Below are positions 61,901 to 64,000 of a stretch of 64,000 nt of DNA, in pieces. Below the pieces are notes generated by a model. That model saw nothing but the letters and a program-made list of their open reading frames with translations. It did no database searches and was not told where the DNA came from. Within the stretch, counting starts at the first letter, position 1, and the number at the start of each line of letters is the position of its first letter. Source of the DNA: Epiperipatus broadwayi (Eukaryota; Onychophora; Udeonychophora; Euonychophora; Peripatidae); NCBI GenBank assembly GCA_028023455.1, contig JAQFVV010000234.1, positions 1 to 64,000 of the forward strand, in the 5' to 3' direction. A program made the position numbers and the translations under genes.

Positions 61901-62702
61901 GTTAAGTTTCTATTCTGCCAAATTTTATGAGTTAACGATTTAAAAGTAAAGGTTTAAAGAATTTTTTTTAAAGAACTGAGAAACATGTCTGATCTCAGCA
62001 ATGATAAAAAGATGAGAAGTCCTATTACAATCTTTTCTGGCTATTTATATTACACTCTTTTTGATGTTATAACAACTGTTGAAATTTATTCAAACAAAGC
62101 TCAATGAAGAACGACATGCTCCAACAAATTTCCCACTTTTCTGCAAGTGCAAAGTAAGTTTGGAGAGAAATGGATACATTGAAATAAAATCTAAGTTCGA
62201 TATGATTTTTCTTTATTATGTTTAAACCAAAATAAAGAATTGATATTACAATCTTGATACATTTTATAAATATAAATAATTTACATATGTTTTATAATAA
62301 TAATTTTCTCCAAATTAAATTACAAATATATGTGAAACATAAAAAAAAAAATTGATTTTGTAATGTGTTTCTATAGTTATTGCAGTAACAGAAAATATGT
62401 GAGAATAATAGTGATCCTATTCAAGTAAAGTTTTATTTTACACTGAACTATTTCCAAAATTTATTTATTTGTCTATATATTTTCTTGAGTTTGATTATAA
62501 CAAACTTAGTATTTTGAAGCTAGAATTAGCAGTAAACAATATTACTTAAAAAGCTTTAGGTTGCCATGATTATTAATTTAAACTTATATTTTCAATATCT
62601 CCCATTATCCATTTATCAAGTAAAAGAAAAAGGAAACAAGATTAACAAACTTCTTTATTTTTTTTAAAATACTTTGATTAAATCTGAATACTCACTATAT
62701 AT

Positions 62703-62893
62703 TGTGCCTGTCGAATGTGTATGCTGGTTTAACCGAGTTTGAGGTGAAAGTACCTCAAAGCCATTCATATGCAAGATATAAAAATCAAGAATATTATGCC
62801 CTCTGCCTTATTCGTCTATTTCCGAGTCTAGCCATGAACCAACAACATATCCGAGACACGCATAAATTATTTTCTAATCCGGCACAAGCTTAG
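62703..62893 (+). other. Unrecognised patch with a 63-codon frame
   Basis: A less AT-rich block beginning TGTGCCTGTCG after CTATATAT. The open frame includes EFEVKVPQSHSYARYKNQEY but has no ATG start, no splice context I can defend and no family I recognise. It may be another LTR start or a fossil of a transposon gene. Confidence 0.2.
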
Positions 62894-64000
62894 CATCAGG
62901 GTAGAGACAATCGACAGACTACTTAAGTAACTAAAATATGGATAATGGGCCAAAATATATATAATCTGAGTGAAGTGCTTGTGCATGCTTGGATCATCAG
63001 ACAATTAACCTAACAGATTAAGCTAATGAAAGGTTGAAGGAAAAATTATAAGACTAAAGCTTTTGCTTTAAATGATATACTTTAATAAATGCACTTTAAA
63101 TATTATTAAGGTCTTAATTATCTCCGCTATTCCCCATGTAATACCTAATGAATAATTTTAACAATGAGACGGTTTCAATTACATATAATTCTGCAACATA
63201 TGTATTGCTTTTCCAATTTAATTCAGTTTAGGAACTCTTATCCCCTCGATAAAGCCAAATTAAAATAAATATTTCACAAAGCATTATCGTTGCTTTGTGC
63301 TCTGCAAATAATTTAAAATATTTAAAGGTTTCTTTAAATAACTAATATTTAACTGTAAGAAAGAAGAAGAACAAATATATGCATTATCGAGGAAATAGAA
63401 TTGGTAAAACAAAAGTGAACTTAACTAGTATTAAATTATAAATATTCATTTTAAATTGGAAATATTTTCAAATAAAAAAAATTAAATACACCGCATAAAG
63501 AAACTAATATATATATATATGTCAAACTGATTTGACATTAAAAATGAGGAATAGTGAAGGAGGAAATTTAGTAATAAAGAGATGGTCAATTTAAAATAAA
63601 TATAAATCTAATATTAAGGTAGAAAGATATACATAATGAAACATAATAAATTACTGAGAACATCTAAAGAAAGGTATAAAGTTAAAACAAGCAAAGTAAA
63701 AGTTCACGAGGAAATGATTAAAAGTTACTAGTTCATGTTTAGTTTCCTGATTGCTCCGACAAAGAGAGTAGGATCGGAAGCATTAATGACATGTAGGGTG
63801 CACACACAGCTCACAGTTTGATTTCACTATATACTTGACACTTTACAGCATTTTGATGGATTAGGACACCGACGGCAGGCAGGCAAAGCTGATGTGCTTA
63901 GCTGCCATACATGGTCACAACCACCAAGTTAATAGAAATTTTGAAGTGTTGCATGTTTAAATCAAAAACAGGAATTCTCTACAAGAACTAGGACACAATG

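Larger units (their letters stand above)
55938..64000 (+). other. Intron of the ADAMTS-like gene, continuing past the window
   Basis: No exon continuing the TSP1 repeat is seen in the remaining 8 kb. 58985-62702 and 62900-64000 are AT-rich with nothing supported; a TA tract at 59600-59612 followed by AGTAACAG and a less AT-rich patch may be another repeat end. Confidence 0.5.

Overview
This is a very AT-rich, intron-dense stretch of an animal (metazoan) nuclear genome. Spliced exons with GT/AG borders, LTR and non-LTR retrotransposons, fold-back repeats, a tRNA-like short repeat and long tetranucleotide arrays rule out a prokaryote. The mix of an RTE-like LINE, an L1/Tx1-like LINE, a Gypsy element and compound ATCT/ACCT microsatellites would suit a lophotrochozoan such as a mollusc, but the taxon cannot be fixed from sequence alone.

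The only host gene I can support is on the + strand and spans most of the window. Three small exons (16868-17033, 44479-44568, 55783-55937) join in compatible phases and encode consecutive parts of one ADAMTS-family secreted metalloprotease: the end of the catalytic domain plus disintegrin-like domain, the Cys motif that follows, and the first thrombospondin type-1 repeat. The introns are about 27.4 kb and 11.2 kb; the third runs off the right edge. The catalytic exon (HExxHxxGxxH) and the C-terminal exons were not found and are presumed outside.

Everything else is repeat-derived or unassigned intron. 1-9932: an LTR element with 3.3 kb LTRs whose 4.0 kb internal region has one 797-codon coiled-coil gag-like ORF and only a remnant of pol. 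9961-11520: part of a second LTR family. 11612-14475: two fold-back families. 14785-16225: antisense RTE-like LINE remnant. 18337-18965: fold-back repeat. 20287-25703: complete but broken Gypsy element (gag, protease, RT, RNase H, integrase). 26000-31130: broken L1/Tx1-like LINE with a fold-back element inserted in it. 31173-37084: LTR fragments. 38030-38398: fold-back copy plus microsatellite. 43194-44085: large microsatellites just before exon 2. 45258-46036: near-perfect 0.78 kb inverted repeat. 47382-49560: tRNA-like repeat and a tandem duplication. 50218-55673: two opposed copies of a short-internal LTR element, one ending 110 bp before exon 3. 56351-58984: fold-back repeat and solo LTR. 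58985-64000: mostly featureless.

Three themes recur. LTR ends of several unrelated families abut TA-dinucleotide tracts. Five or more long inverted repeats lie in the introns of one gene. The first element is a non-autonomous retrotransposon whose protein grew by two kinds of in-frame tandem repeat.
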